Program-made: the position numbers and the translations under genes
Notes under the pieces: model-generated
Databases searched by the model: none
Seen by the model: only the letters and a program-made list of their open reading frames with translations
Told to the model about the DNA's origin: nothing
Part shown: piece after piece, positions 8,899 through 17,530 of the stretch
Numbering within the stretch: the stretch's first letter is position 1
Layout of the letters: each line of letters begins with the position of its first letter
DNA from: Streptomonospora salina
GTDB taxonomy: Bacteria; Actinomycetota; Actinomycetes; Streptosporangiales; Streptosporangiaceae
Reading direction: 5' to 3'
DNA: 64,000 bases
Assembly: GCF_014204715.1 (NCBI RefSeq)
Contig: NZ_JACHLY010000001.1
Location: 3,928,501-3,992,500, forward strand

Positions 8899-10091
8899 TC
8901 GAAATCCGCAATCTCACCAAGGTCTTCGATCTCGCGCCGGCCCGGGCGCGCCGGGCACTCGAATCCGGAAGCGACCGCGAAAGCGCGGTCCGCGACGCCG
9001 GCGGCGTCCTCGCCGTCGACGACGTCTCCTTCACTGTCGGACGCGGAGAGCTCTTCGCCGTCATGGGCCTGTCCGGGTCCGGCAAGTCCACGGTCGTACG
9101 GATGATCAACCGGCTGGTGGAGCCCACCGCGGGCACCGTCTCCTTCGAAGGCGCCGACGTCGGCAGCATGACGCGCCCGGAGCTGCGGGAGCTGCGCAAC
9201 CGGCGCATCAGCATGGTCTTCCAGCATTTCGCGCTGTTCCCCCACCGCACGGTCCGGGAGAACGCCGCCTACGGGCTCAAGGCCCGCGGCGTCGGCAAGC
9301 GCGAGCGGCTCGAACGCGCCGACACGGCGCTGGACCAGGTCGGGCTCGCCCATCGCGGAGACGCCTACCCCGACGAGTTCAGCGGGGGGATGAAGCAGCG
9401 CGTGGGGCTCGCACGCGCCCTGACCACCGACCCCGACGTCCTGATCATGGACGAGCCGTTCAGCGCGCTCGACCCGCTCACCCGGCGGGCCATGCAGGAG
9501 CAGCTGCTCCAACTCCAGCAGGACCTGGGCACGACCATCGTCTTCGTCACCCACGACCTCAACGAGGCCATGCGCATCGGCGACCGGATCGTGGTGATGA
9601 AGGACGGCCGGCCCATCCAGCTCGCCACCGGACCCGAGATCATCTCCGATCCGGCGACCGACTACGTCCGCGACTTCGTATCCGACGTCGACCGCACGCG
9701 CGGGCTGACGGCGAGCACGGTCATGCAGAGCCCGTGGGTCACCGCGGCCGTCGACGAGAACCCCGCCGACGTACTGGCCCGGCTGGAGCGGGCGCCCGGA
9801 GCGTGCACCTACGTCACCGACGCCGACGGCCGCATCGCCGGCGTCGCCACCGCCGAGGCCCTGGTCCGGGCCGCGGACGAGCGCGAGCCCGACCTGGGCT
9901 CGTGTGTCCGCGACGACTACGCCGCGGTCTCCGGCGACACCCCGATCGTCGAGTTCTGCCACCTGACCGGGGGCCACGCGGCGCCGCTGGCGGTCGTCGA
10001 CGGCCAGCGGCGCCTGGTCGGCGTCCTACCGCGGAGCCGGGTCATGAATGCGATCGCCGCGGTTCCCGAGGAGGTGGTCGAGCGTGGGTAG
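8895..10091 (+). CDS. Glycine betaine/proline-type ABC transporter ATP-binding protein
   Basis: ProV/OpuAA-like ATPase (398 aa). Walker A is GLSGSGKSTVVRMINRL, the Q-loop is ISMVFQHFALFPHRTV, the signature is FSGGMKQRVGLARAL, Walker B is DVLIMDEPFSALDPLTR, and the switch is VTHDLNEAM. The last ~120 residues form a CBS-like regulatory region (MQSPWVTAAVDENPADV, then GACTYVTDADGRIAGV), which in this family senses ionic strength or nucleotides. GTG 8895 overlaps the preceding stop as GTGA, so translation is coupled to the binding protein. The 3' end overlaps the permease start. Confidence 0.95.
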   Translation: MIEIRNLTKVFDLAPARARRALESGSDRESAVRDAGGVLAVDDVSFTVGRGELFAVMGLSGSGKSTVVRMINRLVEPTAGTVSFEGADVGSMTRPELRELRNRRISMVFQHFALFPHRTVRENAAYGLKARGVGKRERLERADTALDQVGLAHRGDAYPDEFSGGMKQRVGLARALTTDPDVLIMDEPFSALDPLTRRAMQEQLLQLQQDLGTTIVFVTHDLNEAMRIGDRIVVMKDGRPIQLATGPEIISDPATDYVRDFVSDVDRTRGLTASTVMQSPWVTAAVDENPADVLARLERAPGACTYVTDADGRIAGVATAEALVRAADEREPDLGSCVRDDYAAVSGDTPIVEFCHLTGGHAAPLAVVDGQRRLVGVLPRSRVMNAIAAVPEEVVERG

Positions 10092-10998
10092 GATCCCCGT
10101 CGGAGACGCGGTCGAGGCCGGTCTCCAGTGGCTCACCGACAACGCCGGAGGGTTCTTCGACGTCGTCTCCTCGGCGCTGCTGTTCATGGTGAACACGGTC
10201 TACACCGTGCTGTCGGCTCCGCCCTCGGCGGTGCTGATCGCGATCTTCGCCGTCCTCATGATCGCCGCGACCCGCAGCATCGGCCTGACCCTGTTCACGG
10301 TGCTCGCGTTCGCCCTGGTCGTCAGCATGGACCTGTGGCCGCAGACGCTGGAGACGCTCGCGGTGGTGATCATCGCGGCCGCCGCCTCCGTCCTCGTGGG
10401 CGTGCCCGTCGGCATCCTCGCCGCGAGCAGCGCACGGGTCAGCTTCGTCGCGCGCCCGGTCCTGGACTTCATGCAGACCCTGCCGGTCTTCGTCTACCTG
10501 GTGCCGTCGGTGTTCCTGTTCGGCATCGGCGTCGTCCCGGGCATCGCGGCCACCACGGTGTTCGCCATCCCGCCGGCGGTCCGGCTCACCGAACTGGGCA
10601 TCCGCCAGGTCGACGGCGAAGTCCTGGAGGCCTCCCGCGCGTTCGGATCGCGCCCCGCGCAGGTGCTGCGCGAGGTGCAGCTGCCGCTGGCCCTGCCCTC
10701 CATCATGGCCGGCGTCAACCAGGTCATCATGCTCGCGCTGTCGATGGTCGTCGTCGCCGGACTGGTCGGCGCCCAAGGGTTGGGCGGCGTCGTCGTCAAC
10801 GGCGTGACGCAGTTCAACATCGGCACCGCTTTCGAGGGCGGCATCGCCGTCGTCGTCCTCGCGATCTTCCTCGACCGGGTCACCGGAGTCGTGGGACGCA
10901 GCGGGAGCGCACGCCGCCGGCCGGTGGCCGCCCTGCTCGCGCTGGTCCGCCCCAAGGGCCGCCGGAAGGAACCGGAAGCCGAGCCGGCACCGGCGTGA
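10084..10998 (+). CDS. Glycine betaine-type ABC transporter permease
   Basis: ProW/OpuAB-like inner-membrane subunit (304 aa) with several hydrophobic segments. The cytoplasmic EAA loop reads EVLEASRAFGSRPAQVLREV. GTG 10084 is chosen because GAGGAGG (10068-10074) lies nine bases upstream and because it overlaps the ATPase stop by 8 nt; the earlier ATG 10048 would extend well into the ATPase. The tail beyond residue ~280 is basic and low-complexity. With the two upstream genes it makes a complete osmolyte importer. A hairpin follows before the sulfatase gene. Confidence 0.92.
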   Translation: MGRIPVGDAVEAGLQWLTDNAGGFFDVVSSALLFMVNTVYTVLSAPPSAVLIAIFAVLMIAATRSIGLTLFTVLAFALVVSMDLWPQTLETLAVVIIAAAASVLVGVPVGILAASSARVSFVARPVLDFMQTLPVFVYLVPSVFLFGIGVVPGIAATTVFAIPPAVRLTELGIRQVDGEVLEASRAFGSRPAQVLREVQLPLALPSIMAGVNQVIMLALSMVVVAGLVGAQGLGGVVVNGVTQFNIGTAFEGGIAVVVLAIFLDRVTGVVGRSGSARRRPVAALLALVRPKGRRKEPEAEPAPA

Positions 10999-11006
10999 TC
11001 GCACCA

Positions 11007-11034
11007 CCGGGGGCCGCCGCACCACGGCCCCCGG
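11007..11034 (+). terminator. Hairpin between permease and sulfatase genes
   Basis: A 10-bp perfect stem (CCGGGGGCCG / CGGCCCCCGG) with an 8-base loop just after the permease stop. It may end the transporter transcript or dampen read-through into the sulfatase. Confidence 0.55.
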
Positions 11035-11074
11035 AAACGTCAGGATCCCCCATACAACGGGAGAGGAGAACTCC

Positions 11075-13435
11075 TTGCGCGATTCAGGTCCGAATCGGAA
11101 CAACCTGCCGATCGAGGGGCGGGGGCACGCTCCGGCCACGTCGATCGACGCCCGCGAGCAGGACCCGCCGTACCAGCCGGCGGACCCGCTGCGGCCGCCG
11201 GAGGGCGCACCCAACGTGGTGCTCGTCCTCCTCGACGACATGGGCTTCGGCGCACCCAGCGCGTTCGGCGGACCGTGCGAGATGCCCACCGCCGACCGGC
11301 TGGCCCGCGACGGTCTGCGCTACACCCGGTTCCACGTGACCGCGGTCTGCTCGCCCACCCGCCAGTCGCTGCTGACCGGGCGCAACCACCACTCGGTGGG
11401 GATGGGCGTCACCACCGAGATGTCCAGCGCGGCGCCGGGCTACTCCGGCATCCGCCCGCGCAGCGCCGCGACCGTCGCCGAAACCCTGCGGGCCAACGGC
11501 TACAACACCGGCGCGTTCGGCAAGTGGCACCAGACCCCCGCGCGCGACGTGAGCCCGGCCGGCCCGTTCGACCGCTGGCCCACCGGTGAGGGCTTCGAGA
11601 AGTTCTACGGCTTCCTGTGCGCCGAGATGAACCACTGGTACCCCGCGCTGTTCGACGGAACCGTCCCCACCGAGCCGTCGACGACGCCGGAAGAGGGCTA
11701 CCACCTGTCCGAGGACCTGATCGACCGGGCGGTCGAATGGGTCGGTCAGCAGCACAGCCTCAAGCCCGACGTCCCGTTCTTCGCCTACCTGCCGTTCGGC
11801 GCCACCCACGCGCCGTACCACGTGCCCAAGGAGTACCGGGAGAAGTACCGCGGCAAATTCGACCACGGGTGGGACCGCCAGCGCGAGATCACCCTGGAGC
11901 GGCAGAAGGAGCTCGGCGTCGTCCCGCAGGACGCCGAGCTGGCGCCGTGGGCCGAGGGCGTGGCGCACTGGGACGAGCTGTCGGAGGAGGAGCAGCGGTC
12001 GGCGGCCTCGCTGATGGAGCTCTACGCCGGCTTCGCCGAGCACACCGACGCGCAGGTCGGACGCCTGGTCGCCGCGCTGGAGGAGAGCGGTCAGCTCGAA
12101 GACACGCTGTTCATCTACATCCTGGGCGACAACGGCGCGTCGGCCGAGGGCGGCCTGGGCGGCACCCTCAACGAGCACCGCTACGCCAGCGGGATTCCCG
12201 ACAGCCCGGAGTTCATCAACGCCCACGACGACGCGCTGGGCGACGAGACGACCCACGCCCACTACCCCGTGGGGTGGGCGCTGGCGATGAACACGCCCTA
12301 CCAGTGGACCAAGCAGGTCGCCTCGCACTTCGGCGGCACGCGCGACGGCATGATCACGCACTGGCCCAACGGGATCTCGGAACGCGGCGGTCTGCGCCAC
12401 CAGTTCCACCACGTGATCGACGTGCTGCCGACCATCCTCGAAGCCGCCGGGGTACCCGAGCCCGACTCGGTGGACGGGATCGCCCAGCAGCCCGTCGAGG
12501 GCACCAGCATGCTCTACAGCTTCAACGAGGCCGACGCCGCCGACCGCCGCCGTCTGCAGTACTTCGAGATGGTCGGCAACCGCGGCATCTACCACGACGG
12601 CTGGATGGCGGTCACCCGCCACGGCACGCCCTGGGAGATGGTGCAGACCGGCCGCCGGTACTTCGACGACGACGTGTGGGAACTCTACGACACCAACGTC
12701 GACTGGACCCAGGCGCGCGACATCTCCGCCGAGCATCCCGGCAGGCTGCACCAGCTGCAGCAGCTGTTCCTCTCCGAGGCGGCCAAGTACAACGTGCTTC
12801 CGCTGGACGACCGCATGACCGAGCGGGAGAATCCGCGCGAAGCCGGGCGCCTCGACCTGTTCGGCGACCGCAGCACGGTCACGTTCGACGGGCCCGGGCT
12901 GCGGCTCACCGAGGAGACCGCTCCCAACGTCAAGAACCGTTCGCACACCGTCACCGCGTGGGTCGAGGTCCCCGAAGGCGGGGCCGACGGCGTGCTGGTG
13001 GCCCAGGGCGGCCGGTTCGGCGGGTGGTCGCTGTACGTCCACGAGGGATGCGCGCGCTACGCCTACAACTACTTCGGGCTGCAGGTGCACACGGTCGCCG
13101 ACGACGAGCCGCTGTCGCCCGGAGAGCACGAGGTCCGCGTGGACTTCTCCTACGACGGCGGCGGCGTCGGCAAGGGCGGACACGCGTCCCTGCTGGTCGA
13201 CGGCACCCGGGTCGCCGAAGGCCGGGTGGACGGCACCATCCCGTACTACTTCGCCTTCGACGAGACCTTCGACCTCGGCGTCGACCGGCTCTCGCCGGTG
13301 ACCGACGACTACCCCACGGCCGACAACGCCTTCACCGGTCGGCTGCGCCGGGTGCGCGTCGACCTCGGCGACGACCTGTGCAGCGACTCCGACAGCGAGG
13401 CCGAGCGCGAGCAGTTCCGAGCGGCACATGAGTGA
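11075..13435 (+). CDS. Type I (formylglycine) arylsulfatase-like sulfatase
   Basis: Alkaline-phosphatase-superfamily sulfatase (786 aa) that hydrolyses a sulfate ester. The metal site begins VLVLLDDMGFGA. The activation motif is C-S-P-T-R at residues 92-96, the Cys being the one converted to formylglycine. Further active-site blocks are TGAFGKWHQTP, FFAYLPFGATHAPYH and YILGDNGASAEGG. The C-terminal ~200 residues look like a concanavalin/LamG-type beta domain (SHTVTAWVEVPEGG, then ARYAYNYFGLQ). The start is TTG 11075 with GGAGAGGAGAA 4 nt upstream. No signal peptide is evident, so it is probably cytoplasmic, which fits hydrolysis of an imported sulfate ester. The next gene, overlapping by 8 nt, encodes its activator. 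Confidence 0.93.
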   Translation: MRDSGPNRNNLPIEGRGHAPATSIDAREQDPPYQPADPLRPPEGAPNVVLVLLDDMGFGAPSAFGGPCEMPTADRLARDGLRYTRFHVTAVCSPTRQSLLTGRNHHSVGMGVTTEMSSAAPGYSGIRPRSAATVAETLRANGYNTGAFGKWHQTPARDVSPAGPFDRWPTGEGFEKFYGFLCAEMNHWYPALFDGTVPTEPSTTPEEGYHLSEDLIDRAVEWVGQQHSLKPDVPFFAYLPFGATHAPYHVPKEYREKYRGKFDHGWDRQREITLERQKELGVVPQDAELAPWAEGVAHWDELSEEEQRSAASLMELYAGFAEHTDAQVGRLVAALEESGQLEDTLFIYILGDNGASAEGGLGGTLNEHRYASGIPDSPEFINAHDDALGDETTHAHYPVGWALAMNTPYQWTKQVASHFGGTRDGMITHWPNGISERGGLRHQFHHVIDVLPTILEAAGVPEPDSVDGIAQQPVEGTSMLYSFNEADAADRRRLQYFEMVGNRGIYHDGWMAVTRHGTPWEMVQTGRRYFDDDVWELYDTNVDWTQARDISAEHPGRLHQLQQLFLSEAAKYNVLPLDDRMTERENPREAGRLDLFGDRSTVTFDGPGLRLTEETAPNVKNRSHTVTAWVEVPEGGADGVLVAQGGRFGGWSLYVHEGCARYAYNYFGLQVHTVADDEPLSPGEHEVRVDFSYDGGGVGKGGHASLLVDGTRVAEGRVDGTIPYYFAFDETFDLGVDRLSPVTDDYPTADNAFTGRLRRVRVDLGDDLCSDSDSEAEREQFRAAHE

Positions 13436-14378
13436 GGAGACCGGATCGTGCTGCGCCCCGTCCAGGGATCGGCGGGGCGCCGCCCCCTCCCCGGGCGGCG
13501 CGCCTGCGGCGGGCGGCGGCACCGGCAGTACCGAAGGGATGGTGTTCCTCGACGGAGCGGAGTTCCTCATGGGAAGTGAGGACGACCGCGCCTACCCCGA
13601 CGACGGCGAGGGGCCCGTCCGCACCGTCGAGCTCAGCCCGTTCTGGATCAGCCCGACGGCGGTGACCAACACGCAGTTCGCCGCGTTCGTCGACGCCACG
13701 GGCTACCGGACCGAGGCCGAACGCTTCGGGTGGTCCTTCGTGTTCGGCGGGCTGCTGCCCGACGACTTCCCGCCCACCCGCGGCGTGGTCGGTACCCCCT
13801 GGTGGCGCCAGGTGGAGGGCGCGAGCTGGCGCCACCCGTTCGGCCCGCAGTCCGGAACCGACGGCATCGCCGACCATCCGGCGGTCCACGTGTCGTGGAA
13901 CGACGCCCAGGCCTACTGCGACTGGGCGGGGCTGCGGCTGCCCACCGAAGCCGAGTGGGAGTACGCCGCCCGCGGCGGCATCCGGGGGTGCGCCTTCCCG
14001 TGGGGCGACGAGCTGGAGCCCGCGGGCGAGCACCGGATGAACGTGTGGCAAGGGGCGTTCCCCCGGGAGAACACCCGCGCCGACGGGTGGTACGGCACCT
14101 GCCCGGTCGACACGTTCCCGGCCAACGGGTTCGGGATGTACAACATGACCGGCAACGTGTGGGAGTGGTGCCGCGACCGGTTCGACCCGGGCACCGCCGC
14201 CACGGACACGCGGCGGGACCCGAGCGGACCCGCCGAGGGGGCCCGCCGCAGCGCCCGCGGCGGTTCCTACCTGTGCCACGAGTCCTATTGCCGCCGGTAC
14301 CGGGTCAGCGGCCGCCAGGGAATCGCCCCCGACTCCTCCATCGGCAACACCGGATTCCGCTGCGCCCGGCAGGCGTAG
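13428..14378 (+). CDS. Formylglycine-generating enzyme (sulfatase activator)
   Basis: SUMF1/FGE-family oxidase (316 aa) that converts the Cys of CxPxR in a sulfatase to formylglycine. Family blocks are VFLDGAEFLMGSED, then VSWNDAQAYCDWAGLRLPTE, AEWEYAARGG, NMTGNVWEWCRD and the C-terminal ARGGSYLCHESYCRRYRVSG, with the copper-binding cysteine pair near residues 283 and 288. The first ~35 residues are a low-complexity Ala/Gly/Pro leader. ATG 13428 overlaps the sulfatase stop, so enzyme and activator are made together. A strong terminator follows. Confidence 0.95.
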   Translation: MSEETGSCCAPSRDRRGAAPSPGGAPAAGGGTGSTEGMVFLDGAEFLMGSEDDRAYPDDGEGPVRTVELSPFWISPTAVTNTQFAAFVDATGYRTEAERFGWSFVFGGLLPDDFPPTRGVVGTPWWRQVEGASWRHPFGPQSGTDGIADHPAVHVSWNDAQAYCDWAGLRLPTEAEWEYAARGGIRGCAFPWGDELEPAGEHRMNVWQGAFPRENTRADGWYGTCPVDTFPANGFGMYNMTGNVWEWCRDRFDPGTAATDTRRDPSGPAEGARRSARGGSYLCHESYCRRYRVSGRQGIAPDSSIGNTGFRCARQA

Positions 14379-14383
14379 CGGTG

Positions 14384-14440
14384 CGGCGTCCGACGGCGGT
14401 CGGTCCGCAGCCCCGGCTGCGGACCGACCGCCGGACGCCG
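14384..14440 (+). terminator. Strong terminator after the sulfatase/FGE operon
   Basis: A stem of 24 base pairs with one 3-base bulge in the left arm (14384-14410), a CCCCGG loop and the right arm 14417-14440. It closes the plus-strand operon and faces a convergent minus-strand gene. Confidence 0.8.
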
Positions 14441-14493
14441 TGCGGGCGCTCCGGACCGCGCGCGGGCCTCGGGGCCGCCCGGGACGCGCGCCG

Positions 14494-15039
14494 CTACTGC
14501 CGGGCGGCGGTGTCGGCGGCCAGGTCGTCGAGGTGGTCGCGCCACCAGTCCGGGCAGGCGGTTTCGCGACTCCGCGGCATGTCCTGCCGAAGCGATGCCC
14601 TGTACTCGGCGATGTCCGCGCCCCGGCGGACGGTGGCGGCCTCGGCCGGGCGCCGCGAGGCCCAGACCAGGACGCGGGTGCCGGCTTCGACGGCACCGTC
14701 GAGGTCGCCGTAGGCGGGGTCGGGCACGGTCAGACGCGCTTTCCCTTCGCCGGAGGCGGGCACGATCCAGTCGGTCGCCGCCAGCTCTAGCGTCACGGTA
14801 TGCGGCCGTCCGCCCGGGCGCACCGACGTGACGTCGCCTTCGACGATCACCTGTGCGCAGGCGATCCGCTCCGGCCCCGACAGTGCCCGGTCCTCGACGG
14901 GGCCGGTGCCCGCGCCGTCCGGAGCGGTCGCCAGAAGCACGGCCACCGCTCCTGCGCAGGCCGCGGCGGCCGCAGCAGGGCCCGCCGCCGACGCGGGCCG
15001 ACGGATCCGCCGCCCGGGGGAGGTACTGCGATCGGTCAT
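14494..15039 (-). CDS. Hypothetical secreted or membrane-anchored protein
   Basis: 181 aa with a basic N-terminus followed by an Ala-rich hydrophobic segment (residues ~16-42), suggesting a signal or anchor. The outer part contains IACAQVIVEGDVTSV, then VTLELAATDWIVPASGEG and ends in a charged region with CPDWWRDHL. The pattern resembles small actinomycete exported proteins with an OB-like beta domain, but I cannot name a family. ATG 15039 has GGAAGGA upstream. It is a single gene convergent with the FGE gene. Confidence 0.75.
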   Translation of the reverse strand: MTDRSTSPGRRIRRPASAAGPAAAAAACAGAVAVLLATAPDGAGTGPVEDRALSGPERIACAQVIVEGDVTSVRPGGRPHTVTLELAATDWIVPASGEGKARLTVPDPAYGDLDGAVEAGTRVLVWASRRPAEAATVRRGADIAEYRASLRQDMPRSRETACPDWWRDHLDDLAADTAARQ

Positions 15040-15091
15040 ATGCCGGTCCTTCCCGATTTTCCTCCTGCGACGGGTACGGACCGCGAAACGT

Positions 15092-15520
15092 TCACCCCCG
15101 CGTCTTCGACGTCCGGGCGGCGGTGTCGGCCCAGAGGGCCAGGATCAGGGTGTCGGAGTCGGGCGCTTCGACGAGGCCGGCGGGTGTGAGGGCCCAGTAG
15201 GACCGGGTGGCCTGGCCGAACCACACGGCCAGGCGGGGGTACTGCGCCTGGATCGCGGCGGCAGTGCGGTGCTCGGCGGCGAACTCGGCGGTGCGGCCGC
15301 GGCGCGGCACTTGGCGCGCGGAGCGTCGGGTGCGGCAGGGCGGATGGGCACACGACGGGCAGGTCGCCCCCGGGGCGGGGGCCGAACGGCCGCCGTCGGG
15401 ACGGGGCGGGCGCGCCTGCGCGGGCACGCGAACGGCGGCGTGCGTATCCGCGGATTCGTTCCGGGCGGTCGTCGAGGAAACGGCCGCGGCAGGCGCGGGT
15501 GCGGCGGTGATGTTGAACAT
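15092..15520 (-). CDS. Hypothetical protein of the DUF5753-HTH neighbourhood
   Basis: 142 aa. The first ~75 residues are low-complexity (Ala/Pro/Arg-rich) with a CPSCAHPPC cluster that could bind zinc. The last ~60 residues form a compact domain, AAIQAQYPRLAVWFGQATRSYWALTP, and end with DTLILALWADTAA. Proteins with this tail sit beside ATP-binding/HTH regulator pairs in many actinomycetes. ATG 15520 has an AAGGGA site. It lies downstream of the ATP-binding protein gene on the same strand. Function unknown. Confidence 0.75.
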   Translation of the reverse strand: MFNITAAPAPAAAVSSTTARNESADTHAAVRVPAQARPPRPDGGRSAPAPGATCPSCAHPPCRTRRSARQVPRRGRTAEFAAEHRTAAAIQAQYPRLAVWFGQATRSYWALTPAGLVEAPDSDTLILALWADTAARTSKTRG

Positions 15521-15635
15521 CGGTTCCCTTGCTGTAGGAGGTTTCCCGAGAGGAGGTGCGGGCCGGGCGGCCGGTGGGGGAGGGCCGCCCCGGTCCGCGT
15601 CGTCGAGGGCGGGGTCGGCGCTTGGGGCCGGAGGC

Positions 15636-16196
15636 TCAAGCGCCGAACCACCGGCCGCCGGTCAGGTCGTAGGCCAGGTGGAACCACACGTGGCGGTGGG
15701 TGGGCAGGCCGTTGTCGCCCCACCCGGTGGCCAGGGCGTCGACCAGGGCCAGTCCCCGCCCGCCGTCGGCGTCGGGATCCAGGCCGCGGGGATCGGGCGC
15801 CAGGTGGGCGCGGTCGCGGCGGTCCCAGAGGCCGATGTCGGGGGTACCGCCGTCCCGGCAGGTCAGCGTCATCCCGTCGGCGGTGCGGTCCACGCGCAGC
15901 GTGTAGCTGCCGCCGGGCTGGCCGGAGCGGGAGTGGCGGACGGCGTTTGCCGCGAGTTCGGTGCCCAGCAGGTCGAAGACGTAGCGGTAGTCGGGCCCCT
16001 GGCCGGCCGCGCACGCGCCGAGGAAGGCGTGGACCAGGGGGAACAGTGCGGTGTCGCCCCAGAAGGTGAAGGCGCGGCTGCGGAACCGCGTGCGCGGGGC
16101 GGAGGGGTCGAAGTAGTGCTGCTGCTGCCACGGGATGAGCAGAGCGAGCGGTACAGTCACGGACTGTAGTTGATTGAGAGCAGCGGTGGCCGGCAT
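15636..16196 (-). CDS. Anti-sigma-like ATP-binding protein (HATPase_c_2)
   Basis: GHKL/HATPase_c_2 domain protein (186 aa) of the RsbW-like group that accompanies DUF5753 regulators. The N-box is LLGTELAANAVRHSRSG, the G1-like motif is MTLTCRDGGTPDIG, and the glycine-rich ATP lid is DADGGRGLALVDALATGWGD. I start at ATG 16196 (AAGGAG at about 7 nt), not the upstream in-frame start at 16304, which would add a low-complexity extension lacking a ribosome binding site. It is divergent from the HTH gene, and the partner sigma or regulator is unknown. Confidence 0.9.
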   Translation of the reverse strand: MPATAALNQLQSVTVPLALLIPWQQQHYFDPSAPRTRFRSRAFTFWGDTALFPLVHAFLGACAAGQGPDYRYVFDLLGTELAANAVRHSRSGQPGGSYTLRVDRTADGMTLTCRDGGTPDIGLWDRRDRAHLAPDPRGLDPDADGGRGLALVDALATGWGDNGLPTHRHVWFHLAYDLTGGRWFGA

Positions 16197-16354
16197 GAGG
16201 ACTCCTTGAGCCTGGTGCGGGTGTGTGCGCGGGTGTGTGGAGCGGGCGCCCGTGGGTGGGACCGTTTTCCGGACAGGACGACGGGCGGTTAGTAGCTTGG
16301 CCACTGGGTGCGCTGGGTGGTGGAGCGGTGACCTGTTACATACACATAGTGAAA

Positions 16355-16395
16355 CTCGAATTTCGGGTTGTCAATGACATGACTCGATTTTCGAG
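16355..16395. promoter_or_regulatory. Two related palindromic boxes upstream of the HTH gene
   Basis: CTCGATTTTCGAG (16383-16395) is a clean inverted repeat. A weaker relative ACTCGAATTTCGG lies at 16354-16366, 28-29 bases before. Both sit in an AT-richer stretch between the divergent ATP-binding and HTH genes, fitting autoregulation. Confidence 0.4.
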
Positions 16396-16419
16396 CACAC
16401 GTCTCGTAGGATCATGCCC

Positions 16420-17283
16420 ATGCACCAACCCCTCAGCCCCACAGTTCGGCGACGCCGCTTGGCGACAGAGCTTCGGCGACTACGCGAGTCCCAGGGATTC
16501 AAGCTTTCGGAAGCGGCCAAGCAGGCAGGCGTGCCTGCCTCGACCCTCAGCAACATCGAGACCGCAGAGGCCAGGCGCATCAAAGTCCGCGACATAGATG
16601 CGCTCGCTAACCTGTACAAGGCTCCGGGCGAGGTGCGAGAGGCGCTCCAAGAGCTCGCCCGAGAGTCGAAGGAGCAAGGTTGGTGGTCCAAGTACAAGGA
16701 CGTCTTCGGAGGCAACGCACTGCCTGACTTCGAGGTCGAAGCTTCGATGATCCGCACCTACCAGTGCCAGGTCATCCCAGGGCTGCTTCAGACCCCCGAG
16801 TACAGCGAAGCTGTGTTTCGGGCCGGCCGCGCATATACAGAGAGCGAAGTCCAAAGGCACGTCGACGCCCGACTTCAGCGCCAGCAGATCCTCAACCGCC
16901 ACGACCCGCCTCAGCTCTGGGCAGTGATCGACGAGGCTGCGCTTCGTCGGAAGCTGGACGATCCCCAAATCATGCGTGGCCAACTCCAGCACTTGCTCAA
17001 CATCGCGACTCGCCACAACGTGGACATCCAGGTCCTGCCGTTCACCGCCGGAATGCACGCCGGACTCGCGGGTTCCTTCGTGATCTTGGACTTTCCAGCC
17101 TCGGCCGACCCCAGCATCGTCTACACCGAAACCGCCACCGATAGCCTCTTTGTGCAAGATGCGGCCTCTGTGCAGCGGTTCGTGACGATTTTCGCCAACT
17201 TGAACTCAGCCGCGCTTCGGGCACCGCATACCCTAGAGTTCGTCCGCCAGATCATGGAGTCCGAGCATCAGCATGACTATTGA
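16420..17283 (+). CDS. HTH (XRE) regulator with DUF5753 domain
   Basis: 287 aa. The N-terminal XRE helix-turn-helix is LRESQGFKLSEAAKQAGV with recognition helix PASTLSNIETAEARR. The C-terminal DUF5753 sensor region includes TYQCQVIPGLLQTPEYSEAVFRA cut by motif, then QILNRHDPPQLWAVIDEAALRR and FVILDFPASADPSIVYTET. ATG 16420 is chosen over ATG 16414 because TAGGA (16407-16411) is 8 nt from the former and only 2 nt from the latter. Codon use is clearly less GC-biased than in neighbours. The DUF397 gene overlaps its 3' end by 11 nt, the classic pair in actinomycete developmental or antibiotic regulation. Confidence 0.93.
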   Translation: MHQPLSPTVRRRRLATELRRLRESQGFKLSEAAKQAGVPASTLSNIETAEARRIKVRDIDALANLYKAPGEVREALQELARESKEQGWWSKYKDVFGGNALPDFEVEASMIRTYQCQVIPGLLQTPEYSEAVFRAGRAYTESEVQRHVDARLQRQQILNRHDPPQLWAVIDEAALRRKLDDPQIMRGQLQHLLNIATRHNVDIQVLPFTAGMHAGLAGSFVILDFPASADPSIVYTETATDSLFVQDAASVQRFVTIFANLNSAALRAPHTLEFVRQIMESEHQHDY

Positions 17284-17527
17284 GCCATTGGCCTTCTTCA
17301 AGTCCAGCTACAGCAGCGACCGCGTGGACTGTGTTGAGGTCGCCCACGTCCCCGCGTCCTTCCGCAAGAGCAGCTACAGCGGCGTCAACGGCGACTGCGT
17401 CGAAGTAGCCGACCTCCCCGCCGGCGCGGCCCTGCGCGACTCGAAGCATCCCGAGGCCGGACATCTCTCCTTCCCCGCCGGCGAGTGGGACGCCTTCCTC
17501 ACCGCCGCTCGGGCCGCCGAGCTGTAG
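17273..17527 (+). CDS. DUF397 domain protein (tandem)
   Basis: 84 aa with two DUF397-type repeats: FFKSSYSSDRVDCVEVAHVP, then SFRKSSYSGVNGDCVEVADL, followed by the family's RDSKHPEAGHLSFPAGEWDAFL tail read as separate blocks. Such proteins partner with the upstream DUF5753-HTH regulator, possibly as a small antagonist. The 11-nt overlap indicates translational coupling. Confidence 0.93.
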   Translation: MTIEPLAFFKSSYSSDRVDCVEVAHVPASFRKSSYSGVNGDCVEVADLPAGAALRDSKHPEAGHLSFPAGEWDAFLTAARAAEL

Positions 17528-17530
17528 CCA

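Noticed and set aside
11084-13570. An 828-codon minus-strand frame
   Set aside because: Antisense to the sulfatase, which has clear catalytic motifs; the frame is Val/Gly/Arg-rich with no family.
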